From Castellaniella sp049673105 (GTDB lineage Bacteria; Pseudomonadota; Gammaproteobacteria; Burkholderiales; Burkholderiaceae_B): a stretch of 64,000 nt of DNA. Below are positions 50,343 through 58,969 of this stretch, one piece after another. Every line of letters starts with the position of its first letter. Positions within the stretch are counted from its first letter, which is position 1. Where the stretch lies: positions 13,901 through 77,900 of the forward strand of contig NZ_JBATXG010000017.1 of NCBI RefSeq assembly GCF_049673105.1, given 5' to 3'. The notes below the pieces were generated by a model. It worked only from the letters and a program-made list of their open reading frames with translations. It did not search any database and was not told where the DNA came from. The position numbers and the translations under genes were made by a program.

Positions 50343-51053
50343 ATGACATCCAATGCTTCGTCCCAACCTGCCGAGCACACGAGCGAGCACATACCGACCG
50401 TGTGTGTCTCGCATGTGCCGATCTTCAATCACCTGCCTGTCGAAGAGCTGTCGGTCATCGCCGGCAAAGCATCGATGCGTATTTACGAGCGCGGGCAGTT
50501 CATCCATCACGCGGGCGATCCGTCCGATAAGCTTTTCATCGTGCACCGGGGCAGGATCAAGATCTATCGCCTGTCCGATACCGGCAAAGAGCAACTGGTG
50601 CGCATCCTGAATGCGGGGGATTTTGCCGGTGAGCTGGCGTTATTTTCATCCGCGGATCACGATTCCTACGCCCAGGCCATGCAGGCGTCCGAAGTCTGTA
50701 CGATCTATCAGGCCGATGTGCATCAGCTGCTGCTCACCTATCCCGACATCAGTCTGCATATGCTGACCGAGCTGTCCCGGCGTCTGGGCGCCAGCGAAAA
50801 ACAGACGGCGGCGATTGCCACGGAATCAATCAATGCCCGTTTGGCGCAGTATCTGGCCGATCAGGCGGAACAGGAAAACGCCAGTTGCTTCAGCCTGCCC
50901 ATGAGTCGCAGGCACTTGGCGTCGTTTCTGGGGACGACGCCCGAAACGGTCAGCCGCAGGCTGGGCGAGTTCGAGGAGAGCGGCTGGATCCGGCAGATCG
51001 GGCAGCGCAAAATCGACATTCTGGATCTGGATGCGCTGCTGCTGGCGCAATAG
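50343..51053 (+). CDS. Crp/Fnr-family regulator of the metal-pump cluster
   Basis: A 236-residue regulator with cNMP-like domain (about 25-140) and helix-turn-helix SRRHLASFLGTTPETVSRR. The recognition residues ETVSR (201-205) match FNR, so TTGAT-like sites are expected. It has only three cysteines (C21, C119, C182), not the four-cysteine FNR cluster, so a cluster of that type is unlikely. It probably controls the HMA protein and ATPase genes upstream in response to redox or metal stress. Confidence 0.85.
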   Translation: MTSNASSQPAEHTSEHIPTVCVSHVPIFNHLPVEELSVIAGKASMRIYERGQFIHHAGDPSDKLFIVHRGRIKIYRLSDTGKEQLVRILNAGDFAGELALFSSADHDSYAQAMQASEVCTIYQADVHQLLLTYPDISLHMLTELSRRLGASEKQTAAIATESINARLAQYLADQAEQENASCFSLPMSRRHLASFLGTTPETVSRRLGEFEESGWIRQIGQRKIDILDLDALLLAQ

Positions 51054-51194
51054 TGTGTATCCAGACCAACAGATAGGTCGGGATTGCAGGCAGGATAAGT
51101 GCGTTATTTTGCAACAAGGCTGTTCTTGGCGGGATATATCGTTCAGAATAGTCACTAGGGAAATTTTACCCCTATACAACATTTAGGATTTACT

Positions 51195-51404
51195 TTGAAA
51201 ACAGAAACAGGTGTCGTGAAGTGGTTTAACAACGACAAGGGCTTCGGCTTCATCATGCCGGAAAATGGCGGAAAAGACCTCTTCGCACACTTCAGCGAAA
51301 TTCAAGGCACTGGTCATAAGACCCTGGAAGAGAACCAACGTGTCTCTTTCGTGGTTGGCCAGGGTCAAAAAGGTCCCTGCGCAACGCAAATCGTTGTGCT
51401 CTAA
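51195..51404 (+). CDS. Cold-shock domain protein
   Basis: A 69-residue single cold-shock domain with RNP1 KGFGFI and RNP2 DLFAHF. The start is TTG at 51195 with AGGA 6-10 nt upstream; GTG codons inside the first strand are less likely. It binds single-stranded RNA. A strong terminator follows. Confidence 0.92.
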   Translation: MKTETGVVKWFNNDKGFGFIMPENGGKDLFAHFSEIQGTGHKTLEENQRVSFVVGQGQKGPCATQIVVL

Positions 51405-51442
51405 ACTGCCCTAGGCAGTAGTGTTCCTGTGTGAACAGGATG

Positions 51443-51473
51443 AAAACGCCACCTTTCAGGTGGCGTTTTTTTT
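51443..51473 (+). terminator. Terminator of the cold-shock gene
   Basis: AAAACGCCACC / GGTGGCGTTTT with TTTCA loop and a run of eight T. Confidence 0.92.
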
Positions 51474-51479
51474 GCCGTC

Positions 51480-51558
51480 GGGCCGCCTCCCCAAGGCAAA
51501 AGCGCCCCCTTTTGTGGCAGCAAGCAGCCGTCTGGCTGCGCGGCGCGGGGGCTTTTTA
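51480..51558 (-). repeat. Dispersed hairpin repeat, copy 1
   Basis: The reverse complement of this 79-bp stretch matches 58292-58366 closely: shared blocks include GCGCAGCC, CGGCTGCTTGCTGCC, AGGGGGCG, TTTTGCCT and GGGG with GGCGGCCC nearby. It can fold through CCCCC/GGGGG and GCAGCC/GGCTGC arms. Both copies lie beside terminators. It is a REP-like family by character. Confidence 0.7.
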
Positions 51559-51580
51559 TAGGCGATGGCCGGCAGATCCT

Positions 51581-53251
51581 TCAACCAGCGGCGGATGCGT
51601 CCGGAATATGCTGGTCCGTGTGTCCTGACAGGGCGGCGCTCAGGCTGTACAGAGGCTCGAAGGATTCGGCCTGCGCCATTGGCCAGGCCGTGCGAAAGAT
51701 CGTGTTGCGGAATGTGCCTTCCAGCAGTTCGCCTTTCTGAAGGTCGGGGAACAAGGCGGACAGGACGCGGATTTCGCCGCTGGCGATGCGTCGGGCGATA
51801 TGGTGAGGGCGCAATTCGCCGGGGTGTTGCAGTCCGGCGGCGGCCAGCAGTTCGCCCAGGGCCTTCAGGGTATTGGCGTGGTAGTTGGCGACGCGTACGG
51901 ATTTGTCGCCTACGACCAGGGCTTTTTGGCGGTCAGGGTCTTGTGTCGTGACACCTGTCGGGCAACGTCCGGTATGGCAGACTTGAGCCTGGATGCAGCC
52001 GATGGCGAACATATAGGCGCGGGCGCTATTGCACCAGTCGGCGCCCAAGGCCATGATGCGGGCCATATCAAAGGCGCTGATGACTTTGCCCGAGGCCCCC
52101 AGGCGGATTTTTTCCCGTAAGCCGATGCCGACCAAGGTGTTGTGCACCAGCCGCAGGCCTTCGCGCAGTGGCGTACCCACGTGATCCACAAATTCGATTG
52201 GCGCGGCCCCGGTGCCGCCTTCTGCGCCGTCCACCACGATGAAGTCGGGCGTGATGCCGGTGGCCAGCATGGCCTTGGCGATGGCGAACCATTCCCAGGG
52301 GTGGCCGATGCACAGTTTGAAGCCCACCGGCTTGCCGCCCGACAGCTCGCGCAGGCGCACGATGAAGTGCATCAGCCCGATGGGGGTGGAAAAGGCGCTG
52401 TGGCTGGATGGTGACAGACAATCATGGCCGGCGGGGATGCCGCGGGCGGCGGCGATTTCCTGAGTGACCTTGGGGGCGGGCAGCACGCCGCCGTGACCGG
52501 GCTTGGCGCCTTGGGACAGCTTGATTTCAATCATGCGGATGTTGTCGCGGCAGGCCATGTCGGAAAAACGTTCCGCTGAAAAACTGCCGTCCGCATTGCG
52601 ACAACCGAAATACCCCGATCCCACGTTCCAAATCAGGTCGCCGCCGTGTTCCAGGTGGTAGCGGCTGACCCCGCCCTCGCCGGTGTCGTGGGCGAAATTG
52701 CCCAGCGCGGCGCCCTTGTTCAGGGCGCGCACCGCATTGGCTGACAGGGCGCCGAAACTCATGGCGGAAATGTTGAAGACGGACAGATCGACGGGTTTCT
52801 TGCAGTCCGGCCCCCCGACCGTGATGCGAAAGTCGGTGTCCTGGATATGGCTGGGCACCAGGGCGTGGTTCATCCATTCGTAGCCGTTCTGGTAGACGTC
52901 GCCCTGGGTGCCAAAGGGGCGCTGATCCATTTGCTGTTTAGCCCGCTGGTAGACCAGCGATCGGTCCACGCGCGAGAACGGCAGCTTCAGCGTGTCGTCT
53001 TCGAAGAAATACTGGCGCACTTCGGGGCGGATGAATTCGAACAGAAAGCGCAGATTGCCGATCACCGGGTAGTTGCGGCGGATCGCGTGCCGGGTCTGGT
53101 TCAGATCGTAGACCCCCAGGATGGATAGTGCCAGGAACAGCAGACAGGGCAACCACCAGGCGGCGTTCAGACTGAACGCCAGGCCCGCGCACAATACAGT
53201 CAGGGTGACGACGGCGTAAAAAGCGGTGTGGCGGGTAAAAAATTGACGCAT
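51581..53251 (-). CDS. FMN-binding glutamate synthase-family protein
   Basis: A 556-residue protein. Two membrane helices (about 9-50) precede a glutamate-synthase-like FMN barrel, with VFNISAMSFGALSANAVRALN, GAKPGHGGVLP, DGAEGGTGAAP and IQAQVCHTGRCPTGV. The cysteines near C-H-T-G-R-C could bind an Fe-S cluster as in GltB. The glutaminase domain is absent. The physiological reaction is unknown; it is an FMN membrane-associated oxidoreductase. Confidence 0.88.
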   Translation of the reverse strand: MRQFFTRHTAFYAVVTLTVLCAGLAFSLNAAWWLPCLLFLALSILGVYDLNQTRHAIRRNYPVIGNLRFLFEFIRPEVRQYFFEDDTLKLPFSRVDRSLVYQRAKQQMDQRPFGTQGDVYQNGYEWMNHALVPSHIQDTDFRITVGGPDCKKPVDLSVFNISAMSFGALSANAVRALNKGAALGNFAHDTGEGGVSRYHLEHGGDLIWNVGSGYFGCRNADGSFSAERFSDMACRDNIRMIEIKLSQGAKPGHGGVLPAPKVTQEIAAARGIPAGHDCLSPSSHSAFSTPIGLMHFIVRLRELSGGKPVGFKLCIGHPWEWFAIAKAMLATGITPDFIVVDGAEGGTGAAPIEFVDHVGTPLREGLRLVHNTLVGIGLREKIRLGASGKVISAFDMARIMALGADWCNSARAYMFAIGCIQAQVCHTGRCPTGVTTQDPDRQKALVVGDKSVRVANYHANTLKALGELLAAAGLQHPGELRPHHIARRIASGEIRVLSALFPDLQKGELLEGTFRNTIFRTAWPMAQAESFEPLYSLSAALSGHTDQHIPDASAAG

Positions 53252-53286
53252 GGCGGGCTCCGTCTGCTATTGGGCGAAGGCTTACC

Positions 53287-53769
53287 TTAGCAGACTGGGG
53301 TCCAGACCAGACGCGCCATCGTGTCGGCCGGACATTCGACCAGAGCATTTTGCCGGAAGCGGCGGGCCAGGATCAGTCCGATGGAGAGCGGCAGGCCGGG
53401 AATCCAAAGACTGGCTTCGTCCGGCCAGAGGCCCTGCGGGTCAAGCCCTGTGGCAGGCAGACAGGAAAAGCCCAGCACCTGGATGGCCTGACGCAGCGCA
53501 CGCATCCGCCGGGCATTGGCAGCGGGCCGCAGGCGGCGGCTGCGCGGATTGCAGGCGCTCAGGATCAGGCTGTTGCGGCAGTGGTGCTGTTGGTGCAGGC
53601 GGGCCAGTTCGGGGTGCGTCCGACCGATGCGGATGAGCAAGGCCGGGGCGGTGTCGATCCGATAGAGCGCGTTGGTGTAGGCCTGGGCCAGAGCCGATGC
53701 CGCGGACGGGCTGGAATCGTCGTCGGTACGCGGCCTTGGACCGTGTTCAGGCGCGAGCCAGGGCGGCAT
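53287..53769 (-). CDS. DUF3293-family protein
   Basis: A 160-residue protein with LILSACNPRSRRL, LDPQGLWPDEASLWIPGL and ILARRFRQNALV, matching DUF3293. No catalytic motif is known. It overlaps the tag gene by 23 bp and is therefore likely co-translated with it. Confidence 0.75.
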   Translation of the reverse strand: MPPWLAPEHGPRPRTDDDSSPSAASALAQAYTNALYRIDTAPALLIRIGRTHPELARLHQQHHCRNSLILSACNPRSRRLRPAANARRMRALRQAIQVLGFSCLPATGLDPQGLWPDEASLWIPGLPLSIGLILARRFRQNALVECPADTMARLVWTPVC

Positions 53770-54340
53770 GCCGATGACAGTCTGTCGTATGGTCCATCAG
53801 GCAGCCGATGGCTTGCAGATAGGCCTGGCAGATCGTCGGTCCGACAAAGGTGAATCCGTGGCCCTTGAGCAGGCGGCTAAGCGCTTGGGCTTCGGGTCCT
53901 GCGGTGGGGATGGCTTCATCCGGCGCATAGTGATGGATGCGCGGCCTGTGGTCCACCACCGACCAGATCAGAGCCGCCGGGTCGGGCAGGGCCAGCCAAG
54001 CGCGCGCATTGGTCCCGACCGCCTGCAGTTTCAGCCGGTTGCGGATGATGGCGGCATTCTGCATCTGGGTGTGCACCCAGGCGGCGTCGGTTTGCGCCAG
54101 GGCCTGGGGGTCAAAGTCAAAGAAGGCAGCGCGAAAGGCCTCGCGCCGGCGCAGAATGGTCAACCATGACAGACCTGCCTGGAAACCTTCCAGGATCAGC
54201 ATTTCGAACAGATGCCGGGGATCGTGGGATGGGCTCCCCCATTCCTGATCGTGATAGCGCAGGTATAGCGGATCATTCGTGCACCAGCGGCAGCGGGGCA
54301 GGCTGTCGGGCGTATGCAGAGACTGTGCGCGAGAGGGCAT
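53747..54340 (-). CDS. tag: DNA-3-methyladenine glycosylase I
   Basis: A 197-residue glycosylase that removes 3-methyladenine. RCRWCTNDPLYLRYHDQEWG at the N-terminus and DHTTDCHRH at the C-terminus supply zinc ligands, and LEGFQAGLSWLTILRRREAFR is the conserved core. It lies upstream of DUF3293 in the same transcript. Confidence 0.95.
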   Translation of the reverse strand: MPSRAQSLHTPDSLPRCRWCTNDPLYLRYHDQEWGSPSHDPRHLFEMLILEGFQAGLSWLTILRRREAFRAAFFDFDPQALAQTDAAWVHTQMQNAAIIRNRLKLQAVGTNARAWLALPDPAALIWSVVDHRPRIHHYAPDEAIPTAGPEAQALSRLLKGHGFTFVGPTICQAYLQAIGCLMDHTTDCHRHAALARA

Positions 54341-54375
54341 GGGGCGATGCTGTGGTAGCGGGGCGGTGGAGCGCG

Positions 54376-55866
54376 TCAGCGCCGCCGTCCGACCAGGGAA
54401 CCTAACAGGCCGCGCACCATCTGGTTGGCAGCATTACGCACCATGCTTTTGGCCACCGACTGCACCACGCCGTCGCGGCGACCGCCGCGCGGGCCCGTAG
54501 AGCCGAACAGGAAATCATTGAGCATGCCGCCCATGCCTGCCATGGCGCCAGGGCTGTCGGCGCCCTGCTCTGCAGCGGGTGCGGCGCCCTGGGCGCGGGT
54601 CTGCAGGACTTCGTAAGCGGATTCACGGTCCAGGGTCTGGTCGTATTTTCCGCCCAGCAGGGATGCGGCGCGCAAGGCCTGGCGTTCCGCATCGGTGGCG
54701 GGGCCGATCCGGCTGCCGGGGGCGGACATCCAGACGCGCTCGGTGGGGATGGGTTGGCCCTTGGGGTCCAGAAAAGAAATCAGGGCTTCGCCCACGGCCA
54801 GGGCGGTGATGGCGGCTTCGATGTCCAGGCCATCGCGCGGGCGCATGGTCTGCGCGGCGGTGCGCACGGCTTTTTGATCGCGGGGGGTGAAGGCCCGCAG
54901 CGCATGTTGCACACGGTGGCCCAGCTGGCCCAGCACGGTATCGGGAATGTCCGCCGGGTTCTGGGTGACGAAATAGACCCCGACGCCTTTGGATCGGACC
55001 AGGCGCACGATCTGCTCGATTTTTTCCAGCAAGGCCTTGGGCGCGTCCTTGAACAGCAGGTGGGCCTCGTCGAAAAAGAACACCAGCTTGGGTTTTTCCA
55101 GATCGCCGACTTCGGGCAGGCGTTCGTATAGGTCCGCCAGCATCCATAGCAGGAACACGCCGTACAGGCGCGGGGACTGCATCAGCCGGTCGGCGGCCAG
55201 GATGTTGATCATGCCGCGCCCCTGGGCGTCTGTGCGCATCCAGTCGAAGACGTCCAGCATGGGTTCGCCGAAGAATTGTTCCGCGCCTTCGGATTCCAGG
55301 CGCAGCAGGCTGCGCTGGATGGCGCCGATCGAGGCCGATGAGACCTGGCCGTACCGGGTGCGCAGTTCGCTGGCATGGTCGGCCACATGCTGCAGCATCG
55401 TGCGCAGGTCTTTCAGGTCCAGGACCAGCAGGCCCTGATCGTCGGCCACACGGAAGGTCAGGTTCAGCACCCCTTCTTGCGTGTCGTTCAGATCCAGCAT
55501 GCGAGCCAGCAGCAGGGGACCCAGATCGGACACCGTGGCGCGGATCGGGTGGCCCTGCTGGCCGAAGATGTCCCACAGTGTGGCGGGACAGGCGCCCCAC
55601 GCCGGCTCCGGCAGGCCCAGATCCTGCAGGCGCTTGTTCAGTTTTTCAGAGGGCGCCCCTGCTTGAGAGATGCCGCTGAGGTCGCCTTTGACGTCGGCCA
55701 GGAAGACCGGTGTGCCGATCCGGGAAAAGGATTCGGCCAACACCTGCAGGGTAATGGTCTTGCCGGTGCCGGTAGCGCCGGTGATGCAGCCGTGCCGATT
55801 GGCCATCTGGGGCAGCAATCCCGCCTGGAAATCGGTATTGCGCGCAACGATCAAAGGCTCGACCAT
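54376..55866 (-). CDS. HerA-like ATPase (DUF853, YjgR type)
   Basis: A 496-residue P-loop ATPase with Walker A GATGTGKT (about 30-37), Walker B LVFFFDEAHLLF, and GVGVYFVTQNPADIPD. It belongs to the HerA/FtsK superfamily, YjgR subgroup. The C-terminus is Gly/Arg-rich. No nuclease partner (NurA) is adjacent, and its role is unknown. Confidence 0.88.
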   Translation of the reverse strand: MVEPLIVARNTDFQAGLLPQMANRHGCITGATGTGKTITLQVLAESFSRIGTPVFLADVKGDLSGISQAGAPSEKLNKRLQDLGLPEPAWGACPATLWDIFGQQGHPIRATVSDLGPLLLARMLDLNDTQEGVLNLTFRVADDQGLLVLDLKDLRTMLQHVADHASELRTRYGQVSSASIGAIQRSLLRLESEGAEQFFGEPMLDVFDWMRTDAQGRGMINILAADRLMQSPRLYGVFLLWMLADLYERLPEVGDLEKPKLVFFFDEAHLLFKDAPKALLEKIEQIVRLVRSKGVGVYFVTQNPADIPDTVLGQLGHRVQHALRAFTPRDQKAVRTAAQTMRPRDGLDIEAAITALAVGEALISFLDPKGQPIPTERVWMSAPGSRIGPATDAERQALRAASLLGGKYDQTLDRESAYEVLQTRAQGAAPAAEQGADSPGAMAGMGGMLNDFLFGSTGPRGGRRDGVVQSVAKSMVRNAANQMVRGLLGSLVGRRR

Positions 55867-55894
55867 GAAGGGCTCCGGGAAAGGGCGACAGCGT

Positions 55895-56944
55895 TCAGGA
55901 TACCTGAATATGCGGTGAGCCGGCAGTCAGCCGACCGATGCGGGCGGCTTGCTGGAAGCCGTCGGCGCGCAGCAGCGCCAGGACCTCGTCAGCGGCATCG
56001 GCGGCGCAGGCGATCAGCAAACCGCCCGAGGTCTGCGGGTCGGTCAGCAAGGCCTGGGCTTCCGGGGGCAGGGCGGCAGCCAGCGTGACATCGGCCCCGC
56101 AGGCCATCCAGTTGCGCCCGGAAGCCCCGGTCTGAATGCCCTCGCGCGCCAGAGCGGGGGCCGGCTCCAGCCAGGGCAGGGCGGCGTAGTCCAGTTCAGC
56201 GCGCAGTCCCGACCCTCGGCACATTTCCAGGGCATGGCCCAGCAGGCTGAAGCCGGTCACGTCGGTCAGTGCGTGGACCGACGGCATCAAGGCCAGTTGC
56301 GCGCCCGGTGTATTGAGCCGGGTGGTGCTGTCGATCATGGCCTGGTAGCCGGTCGCATCCAGGCGATCTTTTTTCAGCGCCGCTGACAAAATTCCCACGC
56401 CCAGGGGTTTGCTCAGGATCAGGACATCGCCGTCTTGCGCCCGGTCGTTGCGTTTGATGTGATCGGGGTGCGCCAGACCCATGACGGCCAAGCCGTAGAT
56501 GGGTTCGACCGAGTCGATGGAGTGTCCTCCGGCGATGGGAATGCCGGCTTGCTGGCAGACGGCGGCACCGCCAGCCAGCACGGCGGCGATGGTGTCGTGC
56601 GGCAGAGATTTCAGCGGCATGCCCACCAGCGCCAGGGCCATGATGGGGCGTCCGCCCATCGCGTAGACATCGGACAGCGCATTCGCGGCGGCGATGCGCC
56701 CGAAGTCGTGCGGGTCGTCGACGATGGGCATGAAAAAGTCCGTGGTCGCGATCAGCGCTTGTTCGTCGTTCAGACGATAGACGGCGGCGTCGTCGGACGA
56801 TTGCGTCCCGACCATCAGATCGGGGAAAGGACCGGCGGGCAAGGCATGGCGCATCAGTTTGGCCAGCACGTCAGGCGCGATCTTGCAGCCGCAGCCGCCT
56901 CCGTGGGATAGCGAGGTCAGGCGGGGGATGGATGAATCAGTCAT
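55895..56944 (-). CDS. selD: Selenide, water dikinase
   Basis: A 349-residue enzyme making selenophosphate. The catalytic position is cysteine, HGGGCGCK (C18), not selenocysteine. Other features: TDFFMPIVDDPHDFGRIAAANALSD, shortened core DFGRIAAANALSD, and AGGHSIDS. It lies 57 bp after mnmH in the same direction, so selenium here most likely serves 2-selenouridine in tRNA. selA and selB are not in the window. Confidence 0.95.
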   Translation of the reverse strand: MTDSSIPRLTSLSHGGGCGCKIAPDVLAKLMRHALPAGPFPDLMVGTQSSDDAAVYRLNDEQALIATTDFFMPIVDDPHDFGRIAAANALSDVYAMGGRPIMALALVGMPLKSLPHDTIAAVLAGGAAVCQQAGIPIAGGHSIDSVEPIYGLAVMGLAHPDHIKRNDRAQDGDVLILSKPLGVGILSAALKKDRLDATGYQAMIDSTTRLNTPGAQLALMPSVHALTDVTGFSLLGHALEMCRGSGLRAELDYAALPWLEPAPALAREGIQTGASGRNWMACGADVTLAAALPPEAQALLTDPQTSGGLLIACAADAADEVLALLRADGFQQAARIGRLTAGSPHIQVS

Positions 56945-57001
56945 CGGAAAAACTCCAGGGCTGCCCTTGTCGGGCGGGCAATCGTGTCGCGGTGGTCGGC
57001 G

Positions 57002-58093
57002 TCAGCCTGCCGGGACTGCATGAACCAGTCCTAGTTGGTCCATGAGCTGGACGGCCTGGCGTTGGCCTTCGGGGGCGGTAGGGTTGTACTCGAATGTGGG
57101 GGCTTGCGCCAAGCCCGCGTAGTGGCCTTGGCTGCTGCGTCGGTAAGCCGGGTCGTAATGATCCTGCATCAGGGACTGAAACAGTTCCGCGCGTCGGTCG
57201 GCATCGATCAGGGCATGCCAATCCTGGATGGTCTGTCGGCTGTGCAGGCCGACCAGCCGGCCCAGAGTGCGCTTGAAGGCGTCGGGATCGTGGAACAGAT
57301 GTTCGTAGTCTTGCAGCAGGAATTCGACGCGCTGCGGCAGCGCGGCCTGGATGCGCACGCAGCGCCCGCCGTACATGGCCTGCAGCAGGCTGTCGGGCAG
57401 GCTCAGCTGGCCGATGCGGCGACTTTCGGCTTCCAGGAAGACGGGGCGATCGGGATCCAGCGTGTCCAGCGCTTGCAGCAGGGTGGATTCAAAACTGCGC
57501 TGGCTGGGCTGCGGCTGAGCCGGCAGGCTGCCCAGCAGCGACCCGCGGTGGCAGGCCAGGCCTTCCAGGTCCAGGATCTGCGCGCCGGCCTGGCCCAGCG
57601 CCTGCAGCAGACGGGTCTTGCCCGAACCCGTCGGGCCGGTCAGCACGATGCAGTCGAAGCGGGCGGGATGATTCGTCAGGCGGTCGATTACATGCCGCCG
57701 CCAGGTCTTGTAGCCGCCGTCCAGCTGTCGTGCGCGCCAGCCGATCAGGTTGAACCAGGTGGTCATGGCGCCGGATCGCTTGCCGCCGCGCCAGCAGTAG
57801 ATCAACGGTCGCCAGCTGCGCGGGCGGTCGGCGAACAGAGTTTCCAGATAATCGCCGATGTGCCGGGCGACCAGCGCAGCCCCCAGACGGGTGGCCTTGA
57901 AGGGGGATTCCTGGGCATACATGGTGCCGATCAGGACGCGTTCTTCGTTGCTGAGCACCGGGGCGTTGATGGCGCCGGGAATGTGGTCGTCAGCGTATTC
58001 CGCCGGCGTGCGCACGTCGATGATTTCGTCGAACTGATTCAGGGATTCCAGGCCGCAGCGCAGCGACCCTGGGGAATGGGCGGGAGGATTCAT
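57002..58093 (-). CDS. mnmH: tRNA 2-selenouridine synthase
   Basis: A 363-residue protein (SelU/YbbB) that replaces sulfur with selenium at wobble 2-thiouridine using selenophosphate. An N-terminal rhodanese domain has the catalytic cysteine in LIYCWRGGKRSG (C100), followed by a P-loop GPTGSGKT domain. It is upstream of selD; the MnmA substrate supplier is at 28913. Confidence 0.95.
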   Translation of the reverse strand: MNPPAHSPGSLRCGLESLNQFDEIIDVRTPAEYADDHIPGAINAPVLSNEERVLIGTMYAQESPFKATRLGAALVARHIGDYLETLFADRPRSWRPLIYCWRGGKRSGAMTTWFNLIGWRARQLDGGYKTWRRHVIDRLTNHPARFDCIVLTGPTGSGKTRLLQALGQAGAQILDLEGLACHRGSLLGSLPAQPQPSQRSFESTLLQALDTLDPDRPVFLEAESRRIGQLSLPDSLLQAMYGGRCVRIQAALPQRVEFLLQDYEHLFHDPDAFKRTLGRLVGLHSRQTIQDWHALIDADRRAELFQSLMQDHYDPAYRRSSQGHYAGLAQAPTFEYNPTAPEGQRQAVQLMDQLGLVHAVPAG

Positions 58094-58122
58094 GCAGGGG
58101 ATTGTAAATCCGCCATCCGGGA

Positions 58123-58198
58123 TGGTGGGTGCTGAGGGGCTCGAACCCCCGACCTACGCCGTGTAAAGGCGCCGCTCTACCAACTGAGCTAAGCACCC
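58123..58198 (-). tRNA. tRNA-Val (TAC)
   Basis: A 76-nt minus-strand cloverleaf GGGTGCTTAGCTCAGTTGGT to CCA; anticodon loop TTTACAC gives TAC. It precedes mnmH by 29 bp on the same strand. Confidence 0.95.
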
Positions 58199-58291
58199 GG
58201 ATGCGACCGCGACGGTGATGCGAGCGGTCAGGGCGCAATTATATCGGCGACTATGGGACGGGGCAAACCGGAGGGCGTCGGGCGCCGCTAG

Positions 58292-58366
58292 AAAAAATCC
58301 CCCACGTTGCGCAGCCTGGCGGCTGCTTGCTGCCCCACAAGGGGGCGTTTTGCCTGGGGGCGGCCC
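58292..58366 (+). repeat. Dispersed hairpin repeat, copy 2
   Basis: Opposite orientation to the copy at 51480-51558. Conserved blocks are GCGCAGCC, CGGCTGCTTGCTGCC, AGGGGGCG and TTTTGCCT. It lies in the gap between the HU gene's 3' end and tRNA-Val. Confidence 0.7.
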
Positions 58367-58372
58367 AGCGGC

Positions 58373-58406
58373 AAAAAAAAGCCGCCCCGGAGGGCGACCT
58401 TTTTTA
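58373..58406 (-). terminator. Terminator of the HU gene
   Basis: On the minus strand GTCGCC pairs with GGCGGC (one wobble), flanked by A and T runs (eight T at 58373-58380), 13 bp after the hupB stop. Confidence 0.8.
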
Positions 58407-58418
58407 GACGGGAGTCGA

Positions 58419-58691
58419 TCAGTTGACAGCGTCTTTCAAGGCCTTGCCCGGACGGAATTTCGGCACGCGGGCCTTTTTGATCTTGATCGCTTCGCCGGTG
58501 CGCGGGTTGCGGCCGGTGCGGGCGGCGCGTTCGGTCACGGCAAAGGTGCCGAAGCCGACCAGGGTGACCGACCCTTTTTTCTTCAGGGTGGTTTTCACGG
58601 CGCCGACAAAGGCTTCCAGAGCGCGACCTACGTCGGCTTTGGAGAGATCGGTCTTGGAGGAAATATGCTCGATCAGCTCAGTCTTGTTCAT
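58419..58691 (-). CDS. hupB: HU-family nucleoid protein
   Basis: A 90-residue DNA-bending protein: MNKTELIEHISSKTDLSKAD start, VGFGTFAV and GRNPRTGEAIKI arms. It is HU rather than IHF by sequence. A modest AGGGGT ribosome binding site precedes the ATG. The 278-bp region upstream (to 58969) holds its promoter and no gene. Confidence 0.95.
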   Translation of the reverse strand: MNKTELIEHISSKTDLSKADVGRALEAFVGAVKTTLKKKGSVTLVGFGTFAVTERAARTGRNPRTGEAIKIKKARVPKFRPGKALKDAVN

Positions 58692-58969
58692 TTACAAAAT
58701 ACCCCTGAGGTTTATTGTCGCTCGGTGGATAAGCACCGGGTCGTTTGATGGATGTGTCTCGCCATCCGTGCTGGCTGGTGCTGCCTGGGCCGCACTGTCC
58801 GTGCGGCGGAACCCGGCCAGCGTTGGTGGCTAAGGCGTATTAAGCCTTCTAATGCCTGGCAGTGTCAAGAGGAAATCGCTGAAGACCCGCGTATTTCCTG
58901 ACATCTGTTAAAAAACATCAAAAACGATGTGGGGTGCTCTGGAGCCTCTGCGGTGAATGCCCGGCGGGT

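Noticed and set aside
57990..58238. A minus-strand frame through tRNA-Val
   Set aside because: Translated tRNA artefact; overlaps mnmH in another frame.
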